DNA of 64,000 bases from Euleptes europaea (Eukaryota; Chordata; Lepidosauria; Squamata; Sphaerodactylidae), in contig NC_079320.1 in the NCBI RefSeq assembly GCF_029931775.1, positions 50,609,521 through 50,673,520 on the forward strand, read 5' to 3'. How positions within the stretch are numbered: the first letter of the stretch is position 1; the number at the start of each line of letters is the position of its first letter. This document shows, in pieces, positions 13,701 to 25,700 of the stretch. The position numbers were made by a program, and so were the translations under genes. Below the pieces are notes generated by a model. It had not been told where the DNA came from, made no database searches, and saw only the letters and a program-made list of their open reading frames with translations.

Positions 13701-16700
13701 GTAGGGGGCAGATAAAAGGAAAAGGTTGCCAGTTTGGGCAGGACTTGCAATAACATGCACCTTTGGGTCCACAAAATATGCAAACACACTTTGACGGTCG
13801 TCTTTTTTCCAAAAGATCGTATCATACTAGATCTGGGAAATTTCAGAACAAAGAGGAAAATGTGGATAGTGGATGATTAGGGGATGATGTGTGGATGTCC
13901 AAACAAACAACTTCGATTTCAGTGCCTAACCGGGGGGTGGGGGGAGAGAAAGAAAGCTGGGAATCAAAATAAACTGCTGCACCTATTGGTGCAATGGTAT
14001 AATGATATTCTAGTGCTAGTTTAAAAAAAAAAAAAAAAAAAGCCCTGTTGTCCCAGGGAGGGCACTGGCCATTTCTGGGGGATTAGGGGCAGGGAAATTG
14101 TGGGAAAACCTGCAATGGGGAAGCCCCATTTCTGCTGCCTTCTATCTGCAGCTGCACCAACAATGGGAGAACTAAAGTTCTGTCCCTGTATGGAAGAGAT
14201 GGTAGATGTAAACTCTGGCTGGTATTACAATGTACTAGAACATTTAAATGTGGCTTTTTCCAACATGTAAATGGCTATGTAAACTGAGTATGGTTCCCTT
14301 CAGATACTCTACCTAGTTTCAGAGAGGGTATCTTATATGTAAGTATAAAAGCATGATAGGAGGGGTTTCCCATATGCTGGAGAGAATATAGAGGCATGCA
14401 GGAAAATGTTGGTGCATGCTTTGTTTTGTTTTAAAAACCCAACCCCAAGACTTGAGGGTCATACATACGTGCCATACGTGCACACAGGCATGAACCCACA
14501 GATTGGTGGGGTCTGGAAGGGAGGCTGAAGGAAATTGAATGGCCTGATGCTTGCTTGCAGAGATAAATGACCATAAAGGATGCACGTCTTTAGGCACTTG
14601 GCCCTCTCAATTCAACTTCCCTATCTCACTGAAGCCTATAAGCAAACGAGAGCTTAGATGTCCATTCTTGGTCCCAATCACTCCACCCCTGCCCCAAGTT
14701 CAGACCACGGGTAAAAAGGATTCACTGTTTACTTCAGCCCATCTTAACGTAAACTCTGTTAACTTCAATCTTCAGCCAAGTGGCTGAAAATCACTTCACT
14801 GCAGCCCTGTTCCTAATGAGGAAGGAAACTGGATGCCAGTCTCTTCAGGAATCTGGGTGACTTGGGTTTCAGTGTGTAACTGCTGTTTTCTCACCTTGCT
14901 AACCTTTCTGTGTAACTGCTGAGTGCCGGTAGTACTCCAGTTCAGCTGAAGTGTTAAGTGTCATTACATGACACTCACTGGTACTTGCCCTAGCAATCTA
15001 GTTGTAGTGGAAGTGAGATAATACATGTGCTGAAAATCTTCTCTGCTCTATTCCGGTGTGTCCTATTTGATGCTGTGTTGAGGAGTTGGTTCAGGGTGGC
15101 CGCAACCCTGGCTTATTGGTGGGCTCACTCCCTTCCCATTGTGGGCTGTGCTGAAATTGAAGATGAAGCATGGTTGAGAATCCCTGTTACTGGGAAGGAA
15201 ATGAACTCAAATGTATTATGGCCCCAGTTTCTCAATGTCATGACTGATCAGAGGTAGATAAAAGAAATCATGCCCATCACAAACAAACTCCAGATTGATG
15301 TCTGAAAAGAGCCTGTGAAAGCGAAGAGTAATTGCATCAAGTTTTGACTAAAGTCCATTGCTGGGCTGTGCAACAGAAAAATGTATTTACTACTTAGCAT
15401 CATGTGGTGTAGTATTCAGGGTCACACTTCTGGGGCTGATCAGAAACGGCGAGCTATAATTTTATTCACGGAGCACCTCCTGCAGAATAACCCTGTTTCT
15501 GGTATTGCCTGGAGGGCCTTGCAAGATAGGCGAAAGCTAGTCTGTTCCCAGTGAGAGCAGGAAATAGCTGACTTGGTTTGTAGGTCACAGTCAAATCACT
15601 GTGCTAGACCATGTGATAGCGTCTTGCCAGTGTGGTTCCCTGATTGGCTAGGACTGCCTCACAGGACCCCCTTCCCCAAGTGCCATAGTTCACAGAAAGG
15701 AACAGATGGAGACAGCCAGTGAACAGAATGTAAAAAGGTTAAGCAGTGGCTGGGGAGGAGGTTCACATGAAGCTGCCTTATACTGAATCAGACCCTTGGT
15801 CCGTCAAAGTCCACCATGAGTCTTTGCCCTGCAAACTCTGTTTCACCCTTGAAATTGCTTTAAGTAAAAATCTAGTGCAGCCTCCCAGTTTTTGCCATTG
15901 TTATTGCCTCGGCTGCCTCCCATTCTGGAACGCAAACGCCTATTCCCTTGGTAAGGAAAAACAGCGTATTTTATGAAAACTATCCATGTTTTTAGATTAA
16001 AGCATTCACAAAACAGTCTGAATTATATGTGTTTGCATTGGTATGCAACCTTTAAGAAATTGTGATCTGAATTAGCAAAAAAAAACCCCAAGGGAACCTG
16101 CAAGCTCTCGTGGGGAAAGGGGACTGGGAATTCCCCTCCCTGCACCATGTCAGCTTCTGTCTCTGCACTTGTTCCTGTTCTCCCCCCACACACACACCCT
16201 TGGTGATCTCCGTGGGTATTGTTTGTGCTACGTTTCTCCCCTTCCCTTGTAGGCCCTTGTAAATTTAACCTCTTACTGATTTGTAGCTTGCAAGAGTGCC
16301 AGAGTGCCCCTTGCCACTCCCCCCGCCGCCAACTCTTGCTTCTGTCTCCCTGGATGGTGCTTACCCCTCTCTTCTCAGATTTCCTTCTCTGCCCCCTCAA
16401 CTTTTGTTTTGTTTGGTTGCTGAGGCAACCCAAAATAACTGGGGTGCTGGTGGTTGGGATCGTTTAAAAATTTTCTGCCAAATGCACTGGGGCCCTTGGA
16501 TTTGTTGAAGCCTCTTCCCGGCCTGTGCATAGACACCACTCCACCGGAGGGGATGGAGGTTAAACCTAATAATGATCTCTTCAGTCGGATAACTTCTGTG
16601 CCGGGCAAGTTAGCAGCAAGTCCTGTGCCACTGGTACTCGGACGGAACGTGGTAACAAATTACTGTGATTCATCAGATGTGACGTTCTTCTTAGGAGCTT

Positions 16701-19700
16701 TGTCCTAGTTAGATGCTAGCTGTGTTCTTGCTTCTGAGGTCGCTACTCTCTTGTGGAAACTATGGAATATGGTGATTCCCCCCTTACATTCTGCTGGACA
16801 GCCATGGAAGTTAAGAGAAATTTTAATAGTGGGGGAATTACACATTAGACGGCAAGAATAAGGGCCAACTGTTAAAATGAAGAAGAGTTGGTTTTTATAT
16901 GCCGACTTTCTCTACCACTTAAGGAAGAATCAAACTGGCTTACAATCACCTTCCCCACAACAGACACCCTGGGAAGTAGGTGGGGCTGAGAGAGCTGTGA
17001 CTAGCCCAAGGTCACCCAGCTGGCTTCATGTGTAGGAATGGGGAAACCAACCCAGTTCACCAGATTAGCCTCCACCGCTCATGTGGAGGAGTGGGGAATC
17101 AGACCCGGTTCTCCAGATCAGAGTCCACTATTCCAAACCATAACCACTACACCATGCTGAACGGACACTTGGCTGGATTTTGATGATAGTGATAGTTCAG
17201 CTCCAGCTAGGGAAACCAGGACATTGCAGCTAATTCGCTGAAGGTGGAAACTCTTTCAAAAAGAGGGTTTACAAGCCATAGGACACACTTTCCCATTTGT
17301 CAGACAAACTTTTTATCGTATTGCTAGGACCTTCCTGTGCCCGAGTCTTGAAACAAGCAGTCTTAATAACTGTTAAAGACTTTTGCAGCTTTGTTGCATA
17401 CAGCTGACTAAAAATAGCTGCTTTACTGAGATATATACATGGTGTGTGTAATACCAGTGATCTGATGATTTCTTGCTCTGCAGACTGTCCTGCTGCTTCC
17501 TGTCATTAGGTTTGTCTTGGCAATATCTTTTAGCTCATTATCTGGTACAGCATGTAGCATTTCTAACAAACTGTTTGGCCAAATGTTCACAAATGCTGGA
17601 AAATGTCTCAAGCTGTTACATAGTCGCTCTTATCTGCATCAATAAGGATTTCTAATGCCTAATATCTTGTTGGATGGGATTTTTTTTTAAAACAACTTTA
17701 ATGCTTGGGCTGGGCCTGACCCCTTGCTATATGGATTAAGCAACTGAAAGTGGAAATCGGGCTATTTCACCTTTTAAAATAAGGCCAGTTTGTTTATCCT
17801 CCTTGGAAGTGACCTTTTGCAGATTTTTGTTGCTGCTTTGCTAGTGCTTCCCCTGGCTTAGGTCAGTCAATGGCTGCTTTGAGTTAGTCCAGTGGTCGGC
17901 AAACTGCGGCTCATGAGCCGCATGCGGCTCTTTGGCCCCTTGAGTGTGGCTCTTCCACTTGGTTCGGAGCCCCTGCTCTCGCGCCTGCTCGCGCCGGCAG
18001 CCGGGCTGCGCTTGCTCCCTTTGCGCCGGAGAACGAGAGCGAGCAGAGGTGAGTTTCCTGTCTGGAGCCGGCACGCCAGAGAGAGAGAGAGAGCGAGCGC
18101 GAGAGAGCAGGCTAGCAGGCGCGCTGTCTACCCCCCCCCTGGTGGAGAATGGCCGGGGGGAGCTCCAGGGCCTATCCATTGAATTGCGGGCCAGCACGGC
18201 TGTCCCCGAAACTGTTCCGGAAGCCGCAGCGTGCAGGAACGCTGCGGCTCCCTTTAAACCTCCTCTCTCTGCCTGTCAGCTGTTGGGCGGCGAGGGAGGG
18301 GGGAAGAGGAAGAAGCCAGCCGCCGGCGTGCCTGCGTGAGGCGTGAAGCTTTCAGCCCTGCTGAGCCCCACACGTGCTCATGTGAGAGGGGAGAAAGGTG
18401 CTGTGCTGGCGCTCTTCCCTGCCGCCCCCCTCGAAGGCCTGGGAGCCCCCAGAGCGGATCAAGGAGGAGGAAGGTGGCGAGGAGGAGCTGCTGCTGGAGC
18501 CTGGAGGCCCGGCCTCGTTGCCACTGGCCTCGCCGCCCCCGCTGTCATCCCCTGGGCTGGGCTTGGTGCCGCTGCCACTGGCGGGGGCCTTCAAGGGGGG
18601 CGGCAGGGAAGAGCGCCAACAACACCTTCCCCCCCCCCCACCGTGCGCGCGCGTCAGCAGCAATGAGGCGGGGCCTCCTCCTCCAGGCTCCAGCAGCAGC
18701 TCCTCCTCGCCACCTTCCTCTTCCTCATCCCCCTCAGGCGGCTCCCAAAAGTCCAGCTCCAGGCTGCCGCCGCCATTGTCCTCCTCCTCAGGCGCCTCTC
18801 CCCTGGCCGTTTTTGCCCGCCTCCTCCTCAGGGTGCTCGCGGAGGGCCAGGCGGCCCCTCAACAGCCGCGCGTCCGCCAGAAAAGGCCTGCCGTCCCCCG
18901 CCGTCCTCCCCCTCCCCCCTCTCCTTTCTCCCCCTCTTCTTTCTTTCTTCCTTCCTTCCATCCTTTCTTCCCCAGTTCCTTCCTTCTCTTTCCTTTCCCA
19001 GTTCCTTCCTTCCTTTTTCCATCCCTCCCACCTCCCTTCCTCTACTAGGGTTGCCAACCTCCAGGTGGTGGCTGGAGACCTGGCAACCCTAGAATCTCCC
19101 CCCCAGTGTACCTATAGTTTAATTAAGACTTAAAACTTTAATTAAAGTTTATTAAGTTAATAAACAGTGTACCTACCTATATAGTTTAAGTTTAAGAAAT
19201 TGGGCTCTCAAAAGAAATCTCAATCGTTGCACTGTTGATATTTGGCTCTGTTGACTAATGAGTTTGCCGACCACTGAGTTAGTCTGATCTCTTACTGCTT
19301 TGTAGTTTGCAAGAGTACCAGGGGGCACATGTGATCACAGAAGGAGGAGGGCGATTGTGATTTCTGTCAGCTACTGTAAGATCTTGTACCTAAGCTTCTG
19401 TCCCATCCCCCCCTTGCTTCCAGGTAATTTTTAAAAGACTGAGCCAGCCCAGAGGCACAAACCAAAGGGCTCTTGACCGTGAAGGGTTGTAGCCTGAAGC
19501 TAGGACGGGGAGAGAGACACAGACACACCTGGGAAACCTTTTTCTTCCCCTTCACTCTTTAAAATACACACACAGTAGAGAAGAGCAAGAGTCCAGTAGC
19601 ACCTTAAATACTAACAAAATTGAGCTGTGACTCACGAAAGCTCATACCCTACCAGAAATTTTGTTAATCTTTAAGGTGCTACTGGACTCTTGCTGTTTTC

Positions 19701-22700
19701 TACTGCTACAGACAGACTAACACTGCTACCCATCATGATCTACTCACTGTATTTTGTATTGAGATCCCAAACACTGGGTATATTTATTCAAGGTATTTAT
19801 TTATGGGCATGCTTGAACAAATTTTAATGATTTCCATGCTAATTTTCCATCTAAAAATATATTGTCTTAGCAAGTAAGACAGAAATGGGAATTCACTTTA
19901 CCATCCATCGAGTTATATTTATTGCAAAAGGAAATCTTTGCATCTTGCTGGGTGTGACCTACTCAAGCGTAGGAATTGATTTGCTAAGCTAGAAACTTGC
20001 TTTCAGCTGTGCACTTTATGACTTATTCCTTTACCCAAACGTAAGATCTTGGAGCGACTTGAAAATGCCAAGACTGAGGTCATGGGAGGTAAGCTGGTGG
20101 CTGCTGGAGGCACCCCGTATGGAATATAACTGCCCGAGTTCTGATGTTCCCTCTCTGAATGCAAAATCAAGCTGTTTTAAAGAGACTTCTCATTATAATA
20201 GATATAGGTTGTTTTGTGAAACGCATAGTGAGTAAGGTGATGGGGGAGCATGTGACTGTCTGAAGAGAGAGATGGCGATTCTGGAAATGGCACACCGTAT
20301 GTGCCATGTTCAGCCCATGGGTGCACATCCTGTGTGGCTCCTCAGCATTTAATAAGATATCCCGTGTGTTTAACGTGCGATTTCTGCCTGAAAAAAAATG
20401 TTCACAAATGGAATTTCGTCTCTTTCTTTTTGGATTAATGCTCATTTTATATTTTTCAGGCAGAGTTCAGTATCTAAACACATCTATAAATACCAATTTG
20501 CATGCATACTTTGTTCATGGAAATTGACTTGAGTACACAATGTAACCTGGAACAGCCCCCCTACGGACACTTGATTGGGAGGAGGGACTGCTAAACGAGC
20601 TTGAACATTGTATGCTGGGTCTGATGGAATGTCTATCGCACTGATATTCCGAGTAATTAGCAGGGTGCTTTAAGTTTCGCAAACAGTGGAAGATTGCTCA
20701 TGCGTGCGTGCCAGTGAGAAACAAAAGGGGAAGCAGCGTTGTTTCTAATCAAACTAAACTCATTTTATTGGTGAAATACACTTTGGATAGGAAAGAGACA
20801 ATACAAGTCCACTATTCTAATCTAACTTTCTAATTCTCTAGATATAAAGGTTCCACCTTCCTTCCTCCCATTATGGGGGGAAGGGCAGTATGCAGAGCGC
20901 ACGGTCCCTGTCGTCTTGCTTGGATGAGGGGCAAAAGGGAAGAGAGAGAGAGAGAAGGGAAGTTTCCCCTGACAATATAACTCTAAACATCAAAGGGGAC
21001 AGAGGGTGAGGGTGTGTAACAGGAGACGGCCCTCTCTATCCTGTCTATCTATCTGACTCTCTGGTCAGTTCACCCCCTCTGAATGTGGAGGCAAGCGACA
21101 CTGTAAAGAAGGGCATATTTTCCAACAGGGTCAATTCCTGGTTGATTAAACAATGCCTGGACTCCAAGCAGAGCTGCAAGCCCTTTGCTAAAAGACTTTA
21201 TTTTTAGGAGACGTTTACGCATGATACTTGTAAATGATTTTAGAACAATTTGCTGCCTCTGAAATGAATGAGTGCTAATAACTTTCCTGGGTGAAATGTA
21301 AAGTGTTAGCTTTTAGCTTTGTGTTACAGATGTCAAAATGTATTTTTAGCCTTCTCAAATGCCACCCACCCACCACTACAGATGTTTGTCTTGACTCATG
21401 CTTTCTTGAAAGACAAGCAGCACGAAGTGTTTCAGCTTGAGGCATTTATGCAGTTCGGTGTTTGGTATTCTGAACACATGGGAACTTGAAAGCAGCTTCT
21501 ATAATCCAATACTTTAGGGAAGAGTGAATTCTAATACCGGGTGACTTACTGCCCCCACCCCTGTGTATTTCTTTTAAAACCTTCAACCTTTTCCCCATCT
21601 TGTAATATATGTGGGAAACGAAGCAGAGAGTCTTACTTGTTGTATCAAAATATCTGCTGCAATCCGTAAAAGTAGCGTGTACATGAGAGCCACTGCTATG
21701 TAGGAGGTTAGTGTTGAGATGGCCCTTAGAGTCCCTGTCCCTGCTCAGCCTTGATAATGCCTGACCTTGAGCTGGTTGCAGAAAACAGTTGTGTGTTTTC
21801 CCTTTCTGTGTGAACCTTTTTATAGCTAAAAGTCAAGGTCCCCTGTGCAAGCGCCGGGTCATTCCTGACCCATGGGGTGACATCACATCCCGACGTTTCC
21901 TAGGCAGACTTTGTTTATGGGGTGATTTGCCAGGGCCTTCCCCAGTCATCTTCCCTTTACCCCCAGCAAGCTGGGTACTCATTTGACCGACCTCGGAAGG
22001 ATGGAAGGCTGAGTCAACCTTGGGCCGGTAAATGTGTACAAAAGTACTCCAAATTATGAAAACATATTGTGTGTGAAGCAGACCCATGTTAATCTTGGGG
22101 GGCAGTGTGGTCCTATTGGTGAATGCCTTGGCACACTACAATACAGTCTGATAAGGAAAGGATTGCAATAGCTGTTCTGATCATCTGCAACACAATGTAT
22201 TGAGGCCAGAATTTGAAAAGAATGTGGGTCAAATGGCCAGTGATTTGTGAAGCCTTTTAAGATGCCTGCACAAATAGCACTATTTTTTTTTTAAATAACA
22301 GTTTTAAAAGTTTTAAATGGAATTGTGAATGTTAACGAAACATGAAAGAAGGGAAGTGGCAATTCCGGTAAACGGTCTGTTTTGTTCCCTGGCATATGTT
22401 GTTGTTGCTGCATGCATGCTATAGAAAAATCAGCTCATATATAACTTGCACATATGTGCCTTTCATAATGGTTCAAGATGCTTAATATGCTTTTGCGGAT
22501 CAAAATGATGTAAACAAAGCACTAGAATCTTGATGAGAGGAAGAGTGAATTAGAGACCTAAACTAAACATGGTGTGGGTTTGAATTTCCTAACAGTCAAA
22601 TTGCCCATTTTTCTAACAGGGTGTATGTAAACAAACTCAGGTAATGAGCAAGAGAAGTAAGGAAATACAAAATTAACAGAAGTATTGATAATTTTGTAAC

Positions 22701-25700
22701 TTTGCCAGAAAATTAATTATAAGCTCCCTTTCTTGGACTAATTGTAAGCTTCTCAAAATTGCAGTAAACATAAGGCAGCAACTTCATAATGCACAACTCC
22801 ACTGGTCGTAGTTTTGCTTGAGTTCTAACACTTTTAACGTGTTTGCACTATGTTTTCTTTCATCCGTAATAACAATAGTGGCAATTGACTGACTGCATGT
22901 ACTCATCTAGTTTTGGTTATTATAGGTACTTCTCCCGGCAGCTAGCTTGTTGCAGTTGCAGGATGTAAAGAAGAGTTGCTGTGATTTTCTGGAAACCCAG
23001 CTTCATCCTGTCAACTGTCTGGGCATTCGTGCTTTCGCTGACATGCATGCATGCACAGACCTACTGAACAAGGCCAACATATATGCAGGCAAGTGCAACA
23101 CCATTCTAAAAAGTTAACTTGATCAAATGTTGGGTGTCACTTTTAACACTGTCCAAGGTAAGCAGCTGTATTGACATTTTCTGGCGCAGAAGTGTTCTGA
23201 AGCAAGGATGTTAGGAAATGTGAAAGTTTCAGAGCAGAATGCCCATCTGTTATAATGCAAATACAAAAGCAGTTCATGAAACAGCTGGGGAACTGAACAT
23301 ATTTCAGAACCATAACTGAACAACACAATAAATTTTAGGCGCCAACATCATATCTTTAAAGAGTCCTGCCAACTAGACACTTAAGATTTTCTAGCCCTAT
23401 CCAAAACGTATGGCACTACTGCAAGTTCATGCAGTAATTAGTCAAAACTTGCCACTGTTACTAAAACAGCTATAAAAAGGCAATAATAACTCTAACATCC
23501 TCTAGTCAGCATCTGTGCCTGGGAGAATGCACATCTGTTTACTCTAAATTTTCATTGTGCTTATCTTTCTAAAAACTGAAGGTTTAAGTGAACTGAAACA
23601 AAATTCTCGTACCTAGTCAATGGTTCCAGTGTTTCTGCGCTTCTTTTCCGTATGTGACCAAACTTCTAATAACTTTTAATGTAAGAAAGTGGTACTTAAA
23701 TGCTTGGACAAATATATTGAGCCCATTTTCAAAGTTACTTTGTTTACTCTAACCTGGTGCATTCTGGAAGTATGTCTGTTTTGCTTTGTTAAATAGATAA
23801 AATGTTCTATATATATATATATATATATATATAGGATTAAAGAGTAGCATTTTGAACATAAGTCACTTCCTTTCTTGGAGAGTGCGTAATGTAATTATTT
23901 CAACCTTTCCACTTTGAGCCACTGGGTTAAATAAACAGCCTTTGTTTCAGTGTTTACTTTTTAAAAATTTCACGCTGCTGATTTGTGCAATAGGACATGA
24001 AGTAACTTTTCAGTGAGAATGAATGACATGGTGGCTCAGCTCTGTCACGGGGAGCCCATGGTTTGGCTGGGAGAAACGAGATGCAGGCTCACGTGCTCCT
24101 TCCTTCATGTGTGCTAGTTTCCTTCTCTGCTTCCTGATTCGTCCCAAGATTCAGCACAGGCTAACTAAAGCTACTGCTATCTATATAGTTTGCCTCGAAG
24201 CCAGAAATCCTCTTCAAATAAGGTTTGGTTGTAACTGTAGTTAGCCTGATTCAGATGTTACAACTAACTATGCAAAACAGGAAGCGGGGGGGGGACTACA
24301 CCCCTGCTACACATTCTTATGGTTAAATGCCTGGCAGGTCTTACGTCAGCGACCCATCTGGTTCAGAGGGTGGAAATGATGGACATGAGATGTAGAAGGG
24401 CCTAGCTTGTTCATTTGGCTTTGCAGTTGTCCTTTGTTGCAAGCATGTGCAAAATCCATTAAGACTCCAGAGAGAATGAAAAGGTAGCATTTATTCATTT
24501 GCTGGAGGCAGCTGAAAAAAAGAGATTGCTGCTGTCCTTCATTGTCCACTGAGCCCTTGCAACAGATTGACCATTCAGCGCATCAGGAAAAAGCTGGCGG
24601 GATTTGCCTCTCTGAGCCTCTACCTGGGCTGGGAGCCAGCTAAAGGGGACACTACTGGGCAGAAGCAAGCAGTACGGTGCTTAACTTTGCCTGCCCCTGC
24701 CTGGCCTCATGGCTGCTGGGCTGGGCAAGAGATGAGCAGGCGTCTGAGGACACCATTGCCAGGTGATGTGGTGTCTGCCCTCATCACCCTCTGTCTAGGC
24801 CTGCCGCTATTGGCTTGTCCTTGCCTGATGGGGCCAGTCAGCCTTGAACATGTGGCCCTCCATCACGTTCAGAGGTGGGGGCCTTTTCCAGGGCCATTTT
24901 GTCTGCCCCTTCTTGCGGTGATTTTGGAGCCAAGGTTGTAGCACCTGAGCAGCTTAGCTATCCAAGGTGCAGAATGGTAATTAAAAAACAACAACAAAGT
25001 ATTGATGATTTACTTACCTCCCAAACATAGCAACAGCTTTCAACAAATTTGTTTTTGAATTTGCTGATGTGCTGAATATAGTTGGAAGGAGTTTAGCGAA
25101 GGCTTGATGCAATCCTTCTGTTTAAGTCAACATGTTGAGTAAGTTTCTCATGTAATTGGGTGGGTTAACTTGTTCAGTTGTTTGGCTGTGTTGCACAATG
25201 TTCAGCCTACTCTGGGAAGCGTCCCTCTCTTGAATTTGTGCCATAATCTGAACATGTGTTGAACCATTCCCATCGCGCAACTCCAGTAATCTGCTTCAAT
25301 GGAAAAGCAAAGTGCTTATGGGGATCAAGTGTGCATGCTTATACTGTCCCAGGTCATTGAGGGAGCAATGTTGTAAGGAGCTACAACTTTGCAATCTTTG
25401 GGGCTAAATCTGGGTATTATTTTTTCTCTGCAGTCTTCTTTGCCCTGTAGAAATCTCATCAAAATCATTGCTGTTCATAAGGGGCTCATAGTGTAATTTC
25501 ACTATTAAGATCAATAAAATTATGTTTTTTTGTAATCTATATGCCTAATGGTTTACAGAGCCCAAGATAGGTCTCTGCCCCAAGAAGTTTACAATCTGCA
25601 ATCTGAAAAGATAAGGGGTGAGAATAAACAGGTGACATATATTTATGGTCTAGTTGTATGTGTTCAGGCTTAGTTTCAGTGGTGAAGGGGGTTAAGGGTT

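Larger units (their letters stand above)
12959..22925 (+). other. KLHL2: KLHL2 intron 4
   Basis: A 10-kb intron. Recognised contents: A-run at 14023-14041, SINE 3' fragment near 15764-15815, SINE 16881-17160, gene-capturing hAT 17890-19276, palindromic Penelope-like fragment 19585-19694, solo LTR 20622-21127 and SINE 21825-22040. The stretches 13000-15750 and 22040-22900 show nothing I recognise. Confidence 0.65.

Noticed and set aside
24567-24941. A 124-codon frame in a GC-richer patch of KLHL2 intron 5.
   Set aside because: The peptide resembles no known family, there are no flanking splice sites in phase, and KLHL2 is complete without it.
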